Positions 26,394-36,232 are shown, counted from the first letter of the stretch. The stretch is 64,000 nt of DNA from UBA1794 sp031552405 (GCA_031552405.1 JAVBMN010000017.1:62001-126000), one strand, 5' to 3'. Numbers and translations are program-made. The notes: generated by a model not told the origin, from the letters alone.

Positions 26394-27917
26394 TCACTCC
26401 CACTCTATAGTCGCAGGGGGTTTGGAAGAGATGTCGTAGGTAACGCGGTTTACGCCTTTTACCTTATTTATTATATCGTTGCTCACTTTAGCAAGGAATT
26501 CGTAGGGTAGGTGTACCCAGTCGGCTGTCATGGCATCGGTGCTGTGTACGGCGCGCAGGGCTACAGCGTTTTCATAGGTGCGCTCGTCGCCCATCACACC
26601 TACGCTCTGTACGGGCAGCAGGATTACGCCGGCTTGCCATACTTTATCGTAGAGTCCCCATTCGCGGAGGGCCTGGATGAAGATGTAGTCGGCCTCTTGC
26701 AGGGTGCTTACCTTGTCGTAGGTGATCTCGCCCAGGATGCGTACGCCTAAGCCGGGGCCGGGGAAGGGGTGGCGTCCGATCAGGTGCTCCGGCATATTCA
26801 GGGCGCGGCCTACGCGGCGTACTTCGTCCTTGAAGAGCCATTGCAGGGGTTCGCATATCTTGAGGTTCATCTTCTCGGGCAGGCCACCTACGTTGTGATG
26901 GCTCTTGATTACGGTGCCGGTAATAGACATGCTCTCGATGCGGTCAGGATAGATGGTGCCCTGAGCCAGCCATTTGATGCCGGTGAGTTTCTGTGCTTCT
27001 TCATCGAATACTTCGATAAAGTTGCGGCCGATGATTTTACGTTTCTTCTCCGGTTCGGTTACTCCGGCCAGCTCGGTGAGGAATTTCTCGCCGGCATCTA
27101 CACCGATCACGTTGAGGCCCAGTGACTCATAGTCGCGCATTACGTCATGGTGCTCGTTTTTGCGCATCATGCCGTGGTCTACAAAGATACAGGTGAGGTT
27201 CTTACCGATGGCTTTGTTCAAGAGCACGGCTACTACGGAGCTGTCTACGCCGCCGCTAAGACCAAGCAGTACTTTGTCATCGCCCAGCTGCTTTTTGAGT
27301 TCGGCTACGGTGGTTTCCACGAAGGAATCCGGTGTCCAGCTTTGGGTACATCCGCAAGCGTCTACGATAAAGTTTTTGAGGATCTGTGTGCCTTCGGTGG
27401 TGTGGAATACTTCTGGATGGAATTGTACTCCCCACAACTGTTCGCCCTCTGCCTGGTACGCAGCACAAGGTACATCCGAAGTGGAGGCTATGATGCGAAA
27501 GCCTGCCGGCAGGTTAGTGATGGTATCACCGTGGCTCATCCATACTTGTGTATTGGGGCTGAGGCCGCGGAACAACAGGTTGTCAGCTTCAAAAGAGGTC
27601 AGGTTGGCACGTCCGTACTCGCAACTTCCGTTGGACTCTACGCTTCCTCCGCAGGTATGTGCAATGAACTGTGCACCGTAGCAGATACCTAAGATGGGGT
27701 ATTTGCCGCGGATAAGGGAAAGGTCTGTGGAGAAAGCCTTTTCATTGTATACCGAAAAGGGGCTTCCGGAAAGGATTACTCCTTTTACCTCAGGGTCGTT
27801 TTGCGGAAATGCGTTATAAGGAAGGATTTCACAATACACGTTGAGTTCTCTGAGCCGGCGGCCGATGAGCTGTGTGGTTTGTGAACCAAAGTCCAGGATG
27901 ATGATTTTCTCTTGCAT
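26394..27917 (-). CDS. guaA: GMP synthase (glutamine-hydrolysing)
   Basis: Converts XMP to GMP with glutamine and ATP. 507 residues in the standard order: class I glutaminase with C79 (LGICYGAQ), H167 and E169 (QFHPEV); ATP pyrophosphatase P-loop SGGVDSS at 221-227; and dimerisation domain with PGPGLGVRILGE. Monocistronic, with -7 box at 27961-27968 and its own terminator. Confidence 0.98.
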   Translation of the reverse strand: MQEKIIILDFGSQTTQLIGRRLRELNVYCEILPYNAFPQNDPEVKGVILSGSPFSVYNEKAFSTDLSLIRGKYPILGICYGAQFIAHTCGGSVESNGSCEYGRANLTSFEADNLLFRGLSPNTQVWMSHGDTITNLPAGFRIIASTSDVPCAAYQAEGEQLWGVQFHPEVFHTTEGTQILKNFIVDACGCTQSWTPDSFVETTVAELKKQLGDDKVLLGLSGGVDSSVVAVLLNKAIGKNLTCIFVDHGMMRKNEHHDVMRDYESLGLNVIGVDAGEKFLTELAGVTEPEKKRKIIGRNFIEVFDEEAQKLTGIKWLAQGTIYPDRIESMSITGTVIKSHHNVGGLPEKMNLKICEPLQWLFKDEVRRVGRALNMPEHLIGRHPFPGPGLGVRILGEITYDKVSTLQEADYIFIQALREWGLYDKVWQAGVILLPVQSVGVMGDERTYENAVALRAVHSTDAMTADWVHLPYEFLAKVSNDIINKVKGVNRVTYDISSKPPATIEWE

Positions 27918-27960
27918 GTGGCAACGTTATTATTTATAGATTTTTATTGGATTTTGAGTG

Positions 27961-27968
27961 CAAAGTTA
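27961..27968 (-). promoter_or_regulatory. -7 box for guaA
   Basis: Coding strand TAACTTTG, an exact match, 44 bp upstream of the start. Confidence 0.6.
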
Positions 27969-28022
27969 TCGCTTTTTCAGCAATCATTATTTATCTATTG
28001 GCATAAAAATCACGGAGATCCC

Positions 28023-28457
28023 TTATTTTTTTTCGCGCAGGATGTCTCTGATTTCTGTCAGGAGCAGTTCTTCTTTTGAGGGCTGTGCAGGCTCGGGAGC
28101 GGGGGCTTCCTCTTCTTTCTTATTATTGAAGCGGGTTATCAGCTTGATAAAAAGGAAAATACTGAGGGCTATGATGATGAAATCAAACATGGTTTGCAGG
28201 AAGTTTCCATAGTTCAAAGTAGCGGCAGCTATCGCTTCTCCTTTATCATTAGTATAGGCCTCGCGAAGTACCCATTTCAGCTCGGTAAAGTTTACACCGC
28301 CCACCAGAAGGCCCAGTGTGGGCATTACTACATCCGCTACTAATGAGGATACTATTTTACCAAAGGCACCTCCTATAATTACTCCGACTGCCATGTCTAC
28401 TACATTGCCTCGCATGGCAAAAGTTTTAAACTCTTGTAAAAAGGTCTTTTTATCCAT
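28023..28457 (-). CDS. mscL: Large-conductance mechanosensitive channel
   Basis: 144 residues with two membrane helices (about 17-45 and 80-105) and a charged C-terminal helix. The N-terminus FLQEFKTFAMRGNVVDMAVGVIIG has the conserved amphipathic helix and glycine-rich TM1. It releases solutes on hypo-osmotic shock. The start is the ATG at 28457; the longer frame runs into the promoter at 28488-28495. It is divergent from gapA. Confidence 0.96.
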   Translation of the reverse strand: MDKKTFLQEFKTFAMRGNVVDMAVGVIIGGAFGKIVSSLVADVVMPTLGLLVGGVNFTELKWVLREAYTNDKGEAIAAATLNYGNFLQTMFDFIIIALSIFLFIKLITRFNNKKEEEAPAPEPAQPSKEELLLTEIRDILREKK

Positions 28458-28487
28458 AAAGAAGATTATTTTCAATGAAATTCTTCG

Positions 28488-28515
28488 CAAATATAGATTT
28501 TTATTTCTAATTTTG
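28488..28515. promoter_or_regulatory. Divergent -7 boxes for mscL and gapA
   Basis: TATATTTG on the minus strand (28488-28495) faces mscL. TAATTTTG on the plus strand (28508-28515) faces gapA. The two are 12 bp apart, so the polymerases would compete. Confidence 0.6.
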
Positions 28516-28576
28516 CACCGTTTTTAAAGGAGAACTTATAGATAAATTCTAAATAAATCCCTAAAAGTTAAACAAA

Positions 28577-29587
28577 ATGATTAAAGTAGGTATTAATGGA
28601 TTTGGCCGTATCGGACGTTTCGTATTCCGTGCAGCTCAGACAAGAAGCGACATTCAGATCGTAGGTATTAACGACCTTTGCCCGGTAGAATACTTGGCTT
28701 ACATGCTGAAGTATGACACAATGCATGGTCAGTTCGAAGGAACTATCGAAGCTGATACTGCTAACAATCAACTGATTGTAAACGGTAAGGCTATTCGCGT
28801 AACTGCTGAACGTAACCCGGCTGACTTGAAGTGGGATGCTATCGCTGCTGAATACGTAGTAGAATCTACAGGTCTTTTCCTTACTCAGGAAAAAGCTCAG
28901 TCTCACATCGAAGCTGGTGCAAAATATGTTGTAATGTCTGCTCCTTCCAGCGACTCTACTCCTATGTTTGTATGCGGTGTAAACTTGGATTCTTATGTAA
29001 AGGGTACTCAGTTTGTTTCTAACGCTTCTTGTACTACCAACTGCTTGGCTCCTATCGCTAAGGTGTTGAATGATAAGTGGGGTATTGTTGACGGTTTAAT
29101 GACTACAGTTCACGCTACTACTGCTACTCAAAAGACAGTAGATGGTCCTTCTATGAAAGACTGGCGTGGTGGCCGTGCTGCTGCAGGCAACATCATCCCT
29201 TCTTCTACAGGTGCTGCTAAGGCTGTAGGTAAGGTTATTCCTGAACTGAATGGTAAACTGACCGGTATGTCTATGCGCGTTCCTACTCTGGACGTTTCTG
29301 TAGTTGACCTTACTGTAAACCTTGCTAAGCCTGCTACATATGCTGAGATCTGTGCAGCTATGAAGGAAGCTTCTGAAGGCGAATTGCAGGGTGTACTTGG
29401 TTACACTGAGGATGCAGTTGTTTCTTCTGACTTCTTGGGTGACGTTCGTACTTCTATCTTCGACGCTAAGGCTGGTATCGCTTTGACTGATACTTTCGTG
29501 AAGGTAGTATCTTGGTATGACAACGAAATCGGTTACTCTAACAAAGTACTTGACCTCGTAGCTTACATGGCTAAGGTAAACGGTTAA
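28577..29587 (+). CDS. gapA: Glyceraldehyde-3-phosphate dehydrogenase
   Basis: Central glycolytic enzyme, 336 residues. NAD-binding GINGFGRIGRF at the start, catalytic C152 in SNASCTTNC, and WYDNEIGYS near the end are intact. Codons are strongly biased to T-ending forms such as GCT, unlike most neighbours, which fits very high expression. Monocistronic with a leader of about 55 bases and an intrinsic terminator. Confidence 0.98.
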   Translation: MIKVGINGFGRIGRFVFRAAQTRSDIQIVGINDLCPVEYLAYMLKYDTMHGQFEGTIEADTANNQLIVNGKAIRVTAERNPADLKWDAIAAEYVVESTGLFLTQEKAQSHIEAGAKYVVMSAPSSDSTPMFVCGVNLDSYVKGTQFVSNASCTTNCLAPIAKVLNDKWGIVDGLMTTVHATTATQKTVDGPSMKDWRGGRAAAGNIIPSSTGAAKAVGKVIPELNGKLTGMSMRVPTLDVSVVDLTVNLAKPATYAEICAAMKEASEGELQGVLGYTEDAVVSSDFLGDVRTSIFDAKAGIALTDTFVKVVSWYDNEIGYSNKVLDLVAYMAKVNG

Positions 29588-29606
29588 TCTTATTATAAGA
29601 TATATG

Positions 29607-29640
29607 AAAGCCGCCTGGGAAACCGGGCGGCTTTTCTTTT
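29607..29640 (+). terminator. Intrinsic terminator of gapA
   Basis: AAAGCCGCC (29607-29615) pairs with GGCGGCTTT (29626-29634), with a GAAA tetraloop closing the top, then a T-rich tail. Confidence 0.88.
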
Positions 29641-29674
29641 ATTTGGGAGGTGCCTATTTGTTTGTTATGAGTTC

Positions 29675-32380
29675 TTATCCGAGGCTGACAGGCTGGTAGG
29701 GAATGGTAAACCAGAAAGTAGATCCTTCTCCTTCAACCGACTTTACTCCAATTCGTCCGTTCATACACTCCACAAGGCTTTGGCAGATAGCCAAACCCAA
29801 ACCGGCGCCTTGGGAGAAGTCGTTGAGCTTGACAAAGCGACGAAAGATGCTGGCGAGTTTGTCGGCAGGGATGCCTTGCCCAGTGTCGGTAACGTAGAAA
29901 TAAAGCTGATTTTCCTGCAGTCGGTATCCAAAAAGAATGCTTCCTTTCTGAGTAAACTTCATGGCGTTGTTCAGAAGATTGCTCATCACTTGCATAACTC
30001 TGTTTCTCTCGATTACGACGTGGCAATAGGGCATTTCGGCTATGTATTTGATCTCCACATCCGGATTGTTGTTTCGCATAAGTGCTGAAAGTTCTATCTC
30101 TTGAAATAAAGCATGCAGGTCTGTCTCTGAAGTTGTAAATTCCAATGTGCCAGCTTCGATCTTGGACAGATCCAGAATATCTCCTATTAGTTGCAGTAGC
30201 ATTGTGTTATTGTTTTGGATAATGCTGACATATTCTTCTCTTTCTTCTTGTGAATCGGCAGTGGAGAGTAGTTCTGAGAAGCCCACGATGGCATTCAAAG
30301 GGGTGCGTATTTCATGGCTCATATTGGAAACGAAGGCTGACTTGAGGCGGCTGGACTCTTCCGCTTTTAGTTTGGCGCTAATCAGATCGTTTTCCATGTC
30401 TTTCCGTTCGGTGATTACCAGCGACGAGCCAGCCAGTGTAAGTGGTTTTCCATGTTCGTCTCTTTCTTCTACAACAGCGTTAACCTCTACCCATTCGCAC
30501 ACAATCTTGCCCTCCTTTCGGGTGTATATACGATATTCTCCATAGGCTTTGGAGATGGTTCCCTTGATCAGGCCTTGATACGCTTGTTCCACCCGCGGAC
30601 GGTCTGCTTTGCAGATACTTTGCAGGTACAATTCTTGAGGGATGGAAAGTAGCTCCTCATTGGATGCCTCGGGCGTACCTATTGATTGGATGGGTGGCAT
30701 TGCGTCGTAGTAGATGGTTTTTAAGGTCAGATCCCATTTCCAGGGAACGATATTTGCGACATCCAGTGCCAAAGATAATTTATGATTTACTGAGCGGAGC
30801 TTTTTCTGCGTTTCTATCAGTTCGGTTGTATCCAGACAGAATACATCCATGTATCCCTTTCGGCTGGAAGGAGATAAAATAGCACTTCTTTCCTGTTGAG
30901 ATCCAGAGTGGTAAAACTGGGTAATCATGGGCTTTTGAGTAGAATACACGATGTTACAGAACCGTATAACCTTTTCGAAAGTAAGGCTTTTATTCTGACT
31001 TCCTTTTCGCCCCAGCGCTTCGGCGTATTCCACCGGCCCAAAGAGAGTCTTATAATAAGGGTTGATTTGTTCCACTATAAAATCCTGTATGCGGCCGTCT
31101 GGGGAGAATATAAGTCTTTCTTTAATATATGCAATAGGCATGTTTTCTATCAGCGTATTGTAATCCTTCATCACTGCAATCTGTTTCTTCTGCATCCGGC
31201 GGATTCGGCTGAGCCAGATGATCCAGGTGGACAGGAGTAGGAAGCCCATGCATATTCCTAAGAAAATGTAACGATGTTCTTTGTGGAAAGGAAGTGGTTT
31301 GAGGTAGAAGATACTGTTTTTTGGACAGCTGTCTTCTGTGAATCCGAAGTAAAGCAGATCGGGATAAATGATACTCGGAGGAGGAGTATCTGCCTGAATC
31401 AGGGAAAATCCTTTTTGTTTCCCTTCCAAGGCTTGATGGATGGCCTGCAAGGTCAGCTGCCCCCGCATTTCCCTGCTGAGGTAGTAGCCTCCGATTACCC
31501 CGTCTTGTTGAATCTCTTCATCGTCAAGAGAGAAGAGTGGAATTGCGGAACTGGACCCGAGGACTTTGGAGATTCCTGATGAGAGTACATCCCTGTAATA
31601 GGGGTCTTCAATATGCCAAGAGAGGAAAAGTGCAGCTGTATGCGAGGCGGGGGTGTGGAGGCGGGTTCTTAGTGAGTCTATTGAGGCGGTAGTGGGGGTG
31701 AGGTAGGTGACTTTTAGTTGAGGATACTTATGAGCCATAATCCGTCTGGTTTCTTTTCGGGTTTCCCGCCCTACATAGCGTAGATCGGAAATAAAGATCA
31801 GGTGTTCCAGTTGGGGCATGATTTGATGGATCAATTCTAAGTTCTCTTCAATATAATAAGGAATGTAAACCACCGTGAGTGGGTGTCCTTTATTGAATTG
31901 TTCAAGCGATATGCGGTTCTCGTCTGCGATGGGGCGTTTGTAGATATAGGCTGTGTCGGGTCCGGTAAAGTTAAATTCAGAGCATAGTACGGTGGGTATG
32001 TTCCCCCATTTCCTGCGTACATCGTCAATAAGGATTTTCCATGCGGAGTTTCCCAGGAAGAGGATCAGGGATGGCCTTTCTTTGTATTTAGCGAGAAGCA
32101 GTTTGGAGTACTGGCTTGCCTCTTCGGGACTGGTAATATTGGAGAGCATATTCATGTGCTCAGTAGACAGGGTTAATGGAGAGTTTCGACTTAGAAAGTC
32201 CTTGTAGACAGGATCAATAATGTAGTTACTCCATTCAGATGATTCTGTATAAGAATTGATTATCAGAATATAATCTTTCTTTGGGATGGACTGGGTGTAC
32301 AGAGCGTAGGTGTGACACCATGTCAGCATAGCTGACAAGACGATCCGCATGAAGTGATAATGAGTTTTCATGGGGTTCAT
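29675..32380 (-). CDS. Periplasmic-sensing histidine kinase without receiver domain
   Basis: About 901 residues. A signal anchor is followed by a periplasmic domain of about 330 residues like ABC substrate-binding proteins (YILIINSYTESSEWS ... LILFLGNSAWKILI). One membrane helix (FLGICMGFLLLSTWIIWL) follows, then two PAS-like domains, HisKA with H689 (SNMSHEIRTPL), and HATPase (GAGLGLAICQS). It ends right after the ATPase domain. The paralogue at 33006 has an added receiver, so this copy either lost it or phosphorylates it in trans. The start is ATG at 32380; the upstream GTG at 32398 is less likely. Confidence 0.9.
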   Translation of the reverse strand: MNPMKTHYHFMRIVLSAMLTWCHTYALYTQSIPKKDYILIINSYTESSEWSNYIIDPVYKDFLSRNSPLTLSTEHMNMLSNITSPEEASQYSKLLLAKYKERPSLILFLGNSAWKILIDDVRRKWGNIPTVLCSEFNFTGPDTAYIYKRPIADENRISLEQFNKGHPLTVVYIPYYIEENLELIHQIMPQLEHLIFISDLRYVGRETRKETRRIMAHKYPQLKVTYLTPTTASIDSLRTRLHTPASHTAALFLSWHIEDPYYRDVLSSGISKVLGSSSAIPLFSLDDEEIQQDGVIGGYYLSREMRGQLTLQAIHQALEGKQKGFSLIQADTPPPSIIYPDLLYFGFTEDSCPKNSIFYLKPLPFHKEHRYIFLGICMGFLLLSTWIIWLSRIRRMQKKQIAVMKDYNTLIENMPIAYIKERLIFSPDGRIQDFIVEQINPYYKTLFGPVEYAEALGRKGSQNKSLTFEKVIRFCNIVYSTQKPMITQFYHSGSQQERSAILSPSSRKGYMDVFCLDTTELIETQKKLRSVNHKLSLALDVANIVPWKWDLTLKTIYYDAMPPIQSIGTPEASNEELLSIPQELYLQSICKADRPRVEQAYQGLIKGTISKAYGEYRIYTRKEGKIVCEWVEVNAVVEERDEHGKPLTLAGSSLVITERKDMENDLISAKLKAEESSRLKSAFVSNMSHEIRTPLNAIVGFSELLSTADSQEEREEYVSIIQNNNTMLLQLIGDILDLSKIEAGTLEFTTSETDLHALFQEIELSALMRNNNPDVEIKYIAEMPYCHVVIERNRVMQVMSNLLNNAMKFTQKGSILFGYRLQENQLYFYVTDTGQGIPADKLASIFRRFVKLNDFSQGAGLGLAICQSLVECMNGRIGVKSVEGEGSTFWFTIPYQPVSLG

Positions 32381-32398
32381 TTTTAATTTGTAAAACAC

Positions 32399-32703
32399 GA
32401 TTCAACGACTTTCATCTTTCAATAAAAGACATTGAATTGAGCTAAAACAAATTTAAGGAAAAAGAAGGTGCAGGCCAAGCGTATTTAGAATTATACAGTT
32501 TTTTCAAAGTTTATTTGTGAAACCTCTCTCGGGAGCTTTAAACTACTTAGATTCTGTTTAAGTAGTTTTGAGAGCTGTTTTCCTTGATTTATAGGTGTGA
32601 GCGACAGTTTTTCGACGAATGATAAAGAAGATATCGACTAAAAGAAACCTAGGATAGATTGATAAAAAAAGTAAAAAGAGAAAATGAAAATCTTTAGCTT
32701 CAT
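32399..32703. other. Upstream region of the receiver-less kinase
   Basis: It holds the kinase -7 box (coding strand TAAATTTG, 32449-32456) and A/T-rich sequence to the edge of repeat element B. I see nothing else here. Confidence 0.5.
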
Positions 32704-32985
32704 ACCCCTCCACGTTCCACAAACTTTCTGAAATCCTTTACCATAAGGCATTTCAATGTGGAATGTTGTGCTTCCACTGAAGGCGATTGTACCATAAAAA
32801 TGAAGCTTGAACTAGTGCGCACGAGATAAGCAGTTGGCGCGCACCAATCTTTCGACTGATGTGCACTAGATAGTTGCCTGGTGCGCGCTAAAACTGGTGC
32901 GCTACGTTTCCATAAAGCCAGGCCTGAAGTTTAAAAACTCAGGCCTGGCTTTATGGAAACGTAGCGCTGTATTTAGCAGGAAAAC
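32704..32985. repeat. Composite repeat element B with eight-dyad phased array 4
   Basis: Second copy of element A. The head at 32704-32785 aligns without gaps to 20195-20275. Dyad centres are 32818.5, 32840.5, 32863.5, 32884.5, 32900.5, 32922.5, 32943.5 and 32965.5, the same total span (147 bp) and the same single 16 bp step as element A, although the bases between differ. The right part is a perfect 29 bp inverted repeat (32899-32927 with 32939-32967). It begins 38 bp past the stop of the kinase at 33006. Confidence 0.87.
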
Positions 32986-33005
32986 AGGTTGTAAATAGCA
33001 GCTGT

Positions 33006-36000
33006 TTACAGGAATACAAAGAATTTGCTAAGCAAATCGTTGATTTGAGTGTGAAGTTTGTTAGCATTCACCGGCTTACTGGTATAGGCGTTGAATCCGC
33101 TTTCGAGGATGCGCTTTTCATCTTCAGCAAAAGCAAAAGCTGTGACTGCTACAATAGGTACCATGGCCGAAATTTCCCGGATTTTATTCGTGGCTTCGTA
33201 TCCATTCATCTTGGGCATATTTATGTCCATCAGAACAATATGGGGATGATGTTCACTGAACATCTTTACCGCCTCTTCGCCATCCCATGCGTGTACTATG
33301 TGGTAGTTGTTTTTAAGGATGGAGTCAAAGAGTTTGAAGTTGCTTTCGTTATCTTCGGCTATCAGAATCGTTACTTTCTTGTCTCTACTATCTATTTGAG
33401 GGGCATAATGCATCTGTTTTTTCTCTTGACGCGTGGCGGGTTGGTAGGGGATGGTAAACCAGAAAGTAGAACCTCTTCCTACTTCGGATTCCACACCAAT
33501 CTCTCCCTGCATGCATTCCACAATGCTTTTGCATATGGGAAGTCCGAGGCCTGTACCTTGTGCGAAATGATTGAGCTTGACGAAGCGTTCGAAAATACTT
33601 CTCTGTTGTTCTCCGGAAATTCCTTGTCCAGTGTCTGTTACATAGAAGTAGATTTGCTGCCCTTGAAGTCTGTATCCAAACCGGATGCTTCCTTCCTTGG
33701 TAAATTTCATGGCGTTATTCAGAAAGTTGATCATTACCTGCGTAATACGGTTCTTTTCGGTAATCGCATAGCAATCCGGTGTTTCGGGAATATATGAAAC
33801 GACTACGTCGGGGTTGGTGTGTCGGGTCTGAATGGATGTTTCGAGTTCCCGGAACAGGATGTTCAGATCTATTTCCTTATAATGGAATTCTAAAGTGCCG
33901 GCTTCGATTTTTGAAAGATCCAGGATATCACCAATTAGTTGTAATAACAAGGTGTTGTTATTCTGGATAATGTGGATATATTCGTTCTTTTCTTCTTCGG
34001 ATTGAGCAGTAGGAAGTATCTCTGAGAAGCCGATAATCGCATTCAATGGAGTGCGTATCTCATGACTCATATTGGCCAGGAAGGCGGACTTAAGGCGGTT
34101 GGACTCTTCGGCTTTTTGCTTGGCATTCACCAAATCATTCTCCATATTCTTGCGTTCGGTGATAACCATTGAAGAACCTACCAGTGAGAGTGCTTTTCCG
34201 GAGTTATCTCTCTGGTCCACAACTGCTTTTGCTTCTACCCAGTCGTATGAGAGAACGCCATTCTTTTTCGTACGCACTTTGTATTGTTCGTTGATTTTAG
34301 GAGTGTTTCCGGCAATAAGGCTCTGATATGCTTTCCTTACGCGATCTTTATCTTCTTCCATGATATTCTTGAAGTAAAGCTCTTGCGATACGGAAAGCTG
34401 TTCTTCCGAGGCTCCTTCGTTGAGAAGTTCTATCGGTCGGTTTACATCGCAAAGGATTGTTTTATTTGCCAGATCCCACTTCCAGGGAACAATGTTTGCT
34501 ACATCCAGGGCCAGAGATAACTTATGATTGGCAGAACGTAGTTTCTCTTGAGCTGCGGAGAGTTCTGTCTGGTCTACTAAGAAAATATCCATATAGCCTG
34601 TCCGGGCTGAGGGGGATACAATTACATTGATGTGGCGCTTGGCCAATTTGTGATAATATTGTAGCCATGTAACCTTTTTGGTGGTGTATATTATATTGTA
34701 GAAGTGGATTACTTTTTCGAAATCAATATGTTCATTAGAGGAGCCCTTGCGCCCTATGGTACTGGATGCCTCTGAAGCGCCTAGTAATTTCTCATAATAA
34801 GGATTGATTTGTTGAGTGATATAGTCTGTTATGTGGTTCTTGGAGTCGAAAATCAGTTTTTGCTTAATATACGCAATGGGCATATTCTCCAGAATAGAGC
34901 TATGCTCTTGCATGCTGATAATCCGATCTTTTTGGGTCCGGCGTATTTTATTAAGCCATATAATCCATGCCACAAAGAAGAGGGTGGCAATTCCCATGCT
35001 TAAGAGCAGGTAAAGGTGAGCCTCAAAGAAGGAGGGAGGTTTTAATAAGAAGACTGTGTTGGCTGGAAAAGCTTTTTCAGAGAGCCTAAAATATTCCACG
35101 CTTGGGTAAGTAATGAGAGGATCAGGAGTTGCGGGTTGTATAATGGTATATCCGCTTTGTCCCTTGTCAAATGCGCCTCGTATAATATTGAGAATCATCT
35201 CTCCTTGCTTTTCTTCGTCGAAGTAGCACCCTCCAAGGATTCCATTTTCTTCCTCTCCTTCATCATCCAGAGCAAAGAGGGGTGTAAGGGAGTTTGCTCC
35301 AATGATTTTAGATATCCCGGAGGATATTACACTCCCATAATTGGGGTCTTTTATAAACCAGGAAAGGAATAGTATAGCTGTATTTTCCATCTTGGCATGG
35401 GTGATCTTCCTTAAAGAGTCCACGGAAACAGTGGCTGGAGTCAGATAGGTTACTTTTAAGTCGGGAAACTCTTTTGCAACATCCTCTTTCATTTCCATCC
35501 GTGCCTCTTGCCCTACGGTACGCAAGTCGGACAGGAAGATGAGATGTTTTAAATTGGGTATTACCTGGTGAATGAATTCCAGATTCTCTTTGATATAAAA
35601 AGGTATATGAAGCACGGTTAGTGGGTAACCGGCATTGGCTTTTTCAAGTGATTCCCGCTCTTCCTTTAGGATGGGGCGTCTGTGTATATAGGCATCCTTC
35701 GGGCCTACATAGTCTTGTTCGGCGCAAAGTACTGTGGGTATATCGCCCCATTTCTCGCGCATATCTTCAATCAGCAATCGCCAAGAAGAGTTGCCTAGGA
35801 ATATAACCAGGGCAGGCGGTTCTTTGTATTTGGAGAGGAGTAGGTTGGAATAGCGTTGCACATCTTCCTCAGAGTTGATCGTAGCAAGCATGCGCATGTG
35901 TTCTGTGCAGATAGTCAGCGGAGTGTTTTCTTCCAGAAATTCTTTGTAGATAGGATTTATGAAACATTGGCTCCATTGAGCAGCCTCAGTGTAGGAATTG

Positions 36001-36116
36001 ATTATGAGAACATATTTCTCAGAAATACTTTCCGGTTTGGCATTCAATGCTACCGGGTATAGAAGAAAGAGGAGTGTGGAGGTTATCCAAGTAATAAAAG
36101 CAGAACGGATATTCAT
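33006..36116 (-). CDS. Hybrid histidine kinase with periplasmic substrate-binding-like sensor
   Basis: 1036 residues: signal anchor, ABC-substrate-binding-like periplasmic domain (about 30-350), one membrane helix (about 360-385), two PAS-like domains, HisKA with H685 (ANMSHEIRTPL), HATPase (GTGLGLPICKS) and a C-terminal receiver with D964 (VLMDINMPK). No DNA-binding domain, so its phosphate must pass to another protein. It is a close paralogue of the kinase at 29675, in the same direction, separated by repeat element B. Each has its own -7 box (36225-36232 here), so they are not one operon. Confidence 0.93.
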   Translation of the reverse strand: MNIRSAFITWITSTLLFLLYPVALNAKPESISEKYVLIINSYTEAAQWSQCFINPIYKEFLEENTPLTICTEHMRMLATINSEEDVQRYSNLLLSKYKEPPALVIFLGNSSWRLLIEDMREKWGDIPTVLCAEQDYVGPKDAYIHRRPILKEERESLEKANAGYPLTVLHIPFYIKENLEFIHQVIPNLKHLIFLSDLRTVGQEARMEMKEDVAKEFPDLKVTYLTPATVSVDSLRKITHAKMENTAILFLSWFIKDPNYGSVISSGISKIIGANSLTPLFALDDEGEEENGILGGCYFDEEKQGEMILNIIRGAFDKGQSGYTIIQPATPDPLITYPSVEYFRLSEKAFPANTVFLLKPPSFFEAHLYLLLSMGIATLFFVAWIIWLNKIRRTQKDRIISMQEHSSILENMPIAYIKQKLIFDSKNHITDYITQQINPYYEKLLGASEASSTIGRKGSSNEHIDFEKVIHFYNIIYTTKKVTWLQYYHKLAKRHINVIVSPSARTGYMDIFLVDQTELSAAQEKLRSANHKLSLALDVANIVPWKWDLANKTILCDVNRPIELLNEGASEEQLSVSQELYFKNIMEEDKDRVRKAYQSLIAGNTPKINEQYKVRTKKNGVLSYDWVEAKAVVDQRDNSGKALSLVGSSMVITERKNMENDLVNAKQKAEESNRLKSAFLANMSHEIRTPLNAIIGFSEILPTAQSEEEKNEYIHIIQNNNTLLLQLIGDILDLSKIEAGTLEFHYKEIDLNILFRELETSIQTRHTNPDVVVSYIPETPDCYAITEKNRITQVMINFLNNAMKFTKEGSIRFGYRLQGQQIYFYVTDTGQGISGEQQRSIFERFVKLNHFAQGTGLGLPICKSIVECMQGEIGVESEVGRGSTFWFTIPYQPATRQEKKQMHYAPQIDSRDKKVTILIAEDNESNFKLFDSILKNNYHIVHAWDGEEAVKMFSEHHPHIVLMDINMPKMNGYEATNKIREISAMVPIVAVTAFAFAEDEKRILESGFNAYTSKPVNANKLHTQINDLLSKFFVFL

Positions 36117-36224
36117 AAATTCATATGTTTAAATTCTAGAAGATATTTTTATTGAAACTCTCTTTTCAACGCCTTGCAGCAATAATATTAAGATCTTCTA
36201 TGTGAAAACTTTGATGTAATTGCG

Positions 36225-36232
36225 CAAAATTA
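36225..36232 (-). promoter_or_regulatory. -7 box for the hybrid kinase
   Basis: Coding strand TAATTTTG, an exact match. The leader is about 100 bases long. Confidence 0.5.

Noticed and set aside
28577..29587. Unusual codon use in gapA as a sign of horizontal transfer
   Set aside because: T-ending codon bias is better explained by very high expression; the protein is an ordinary Bacteroidota GAPDH.
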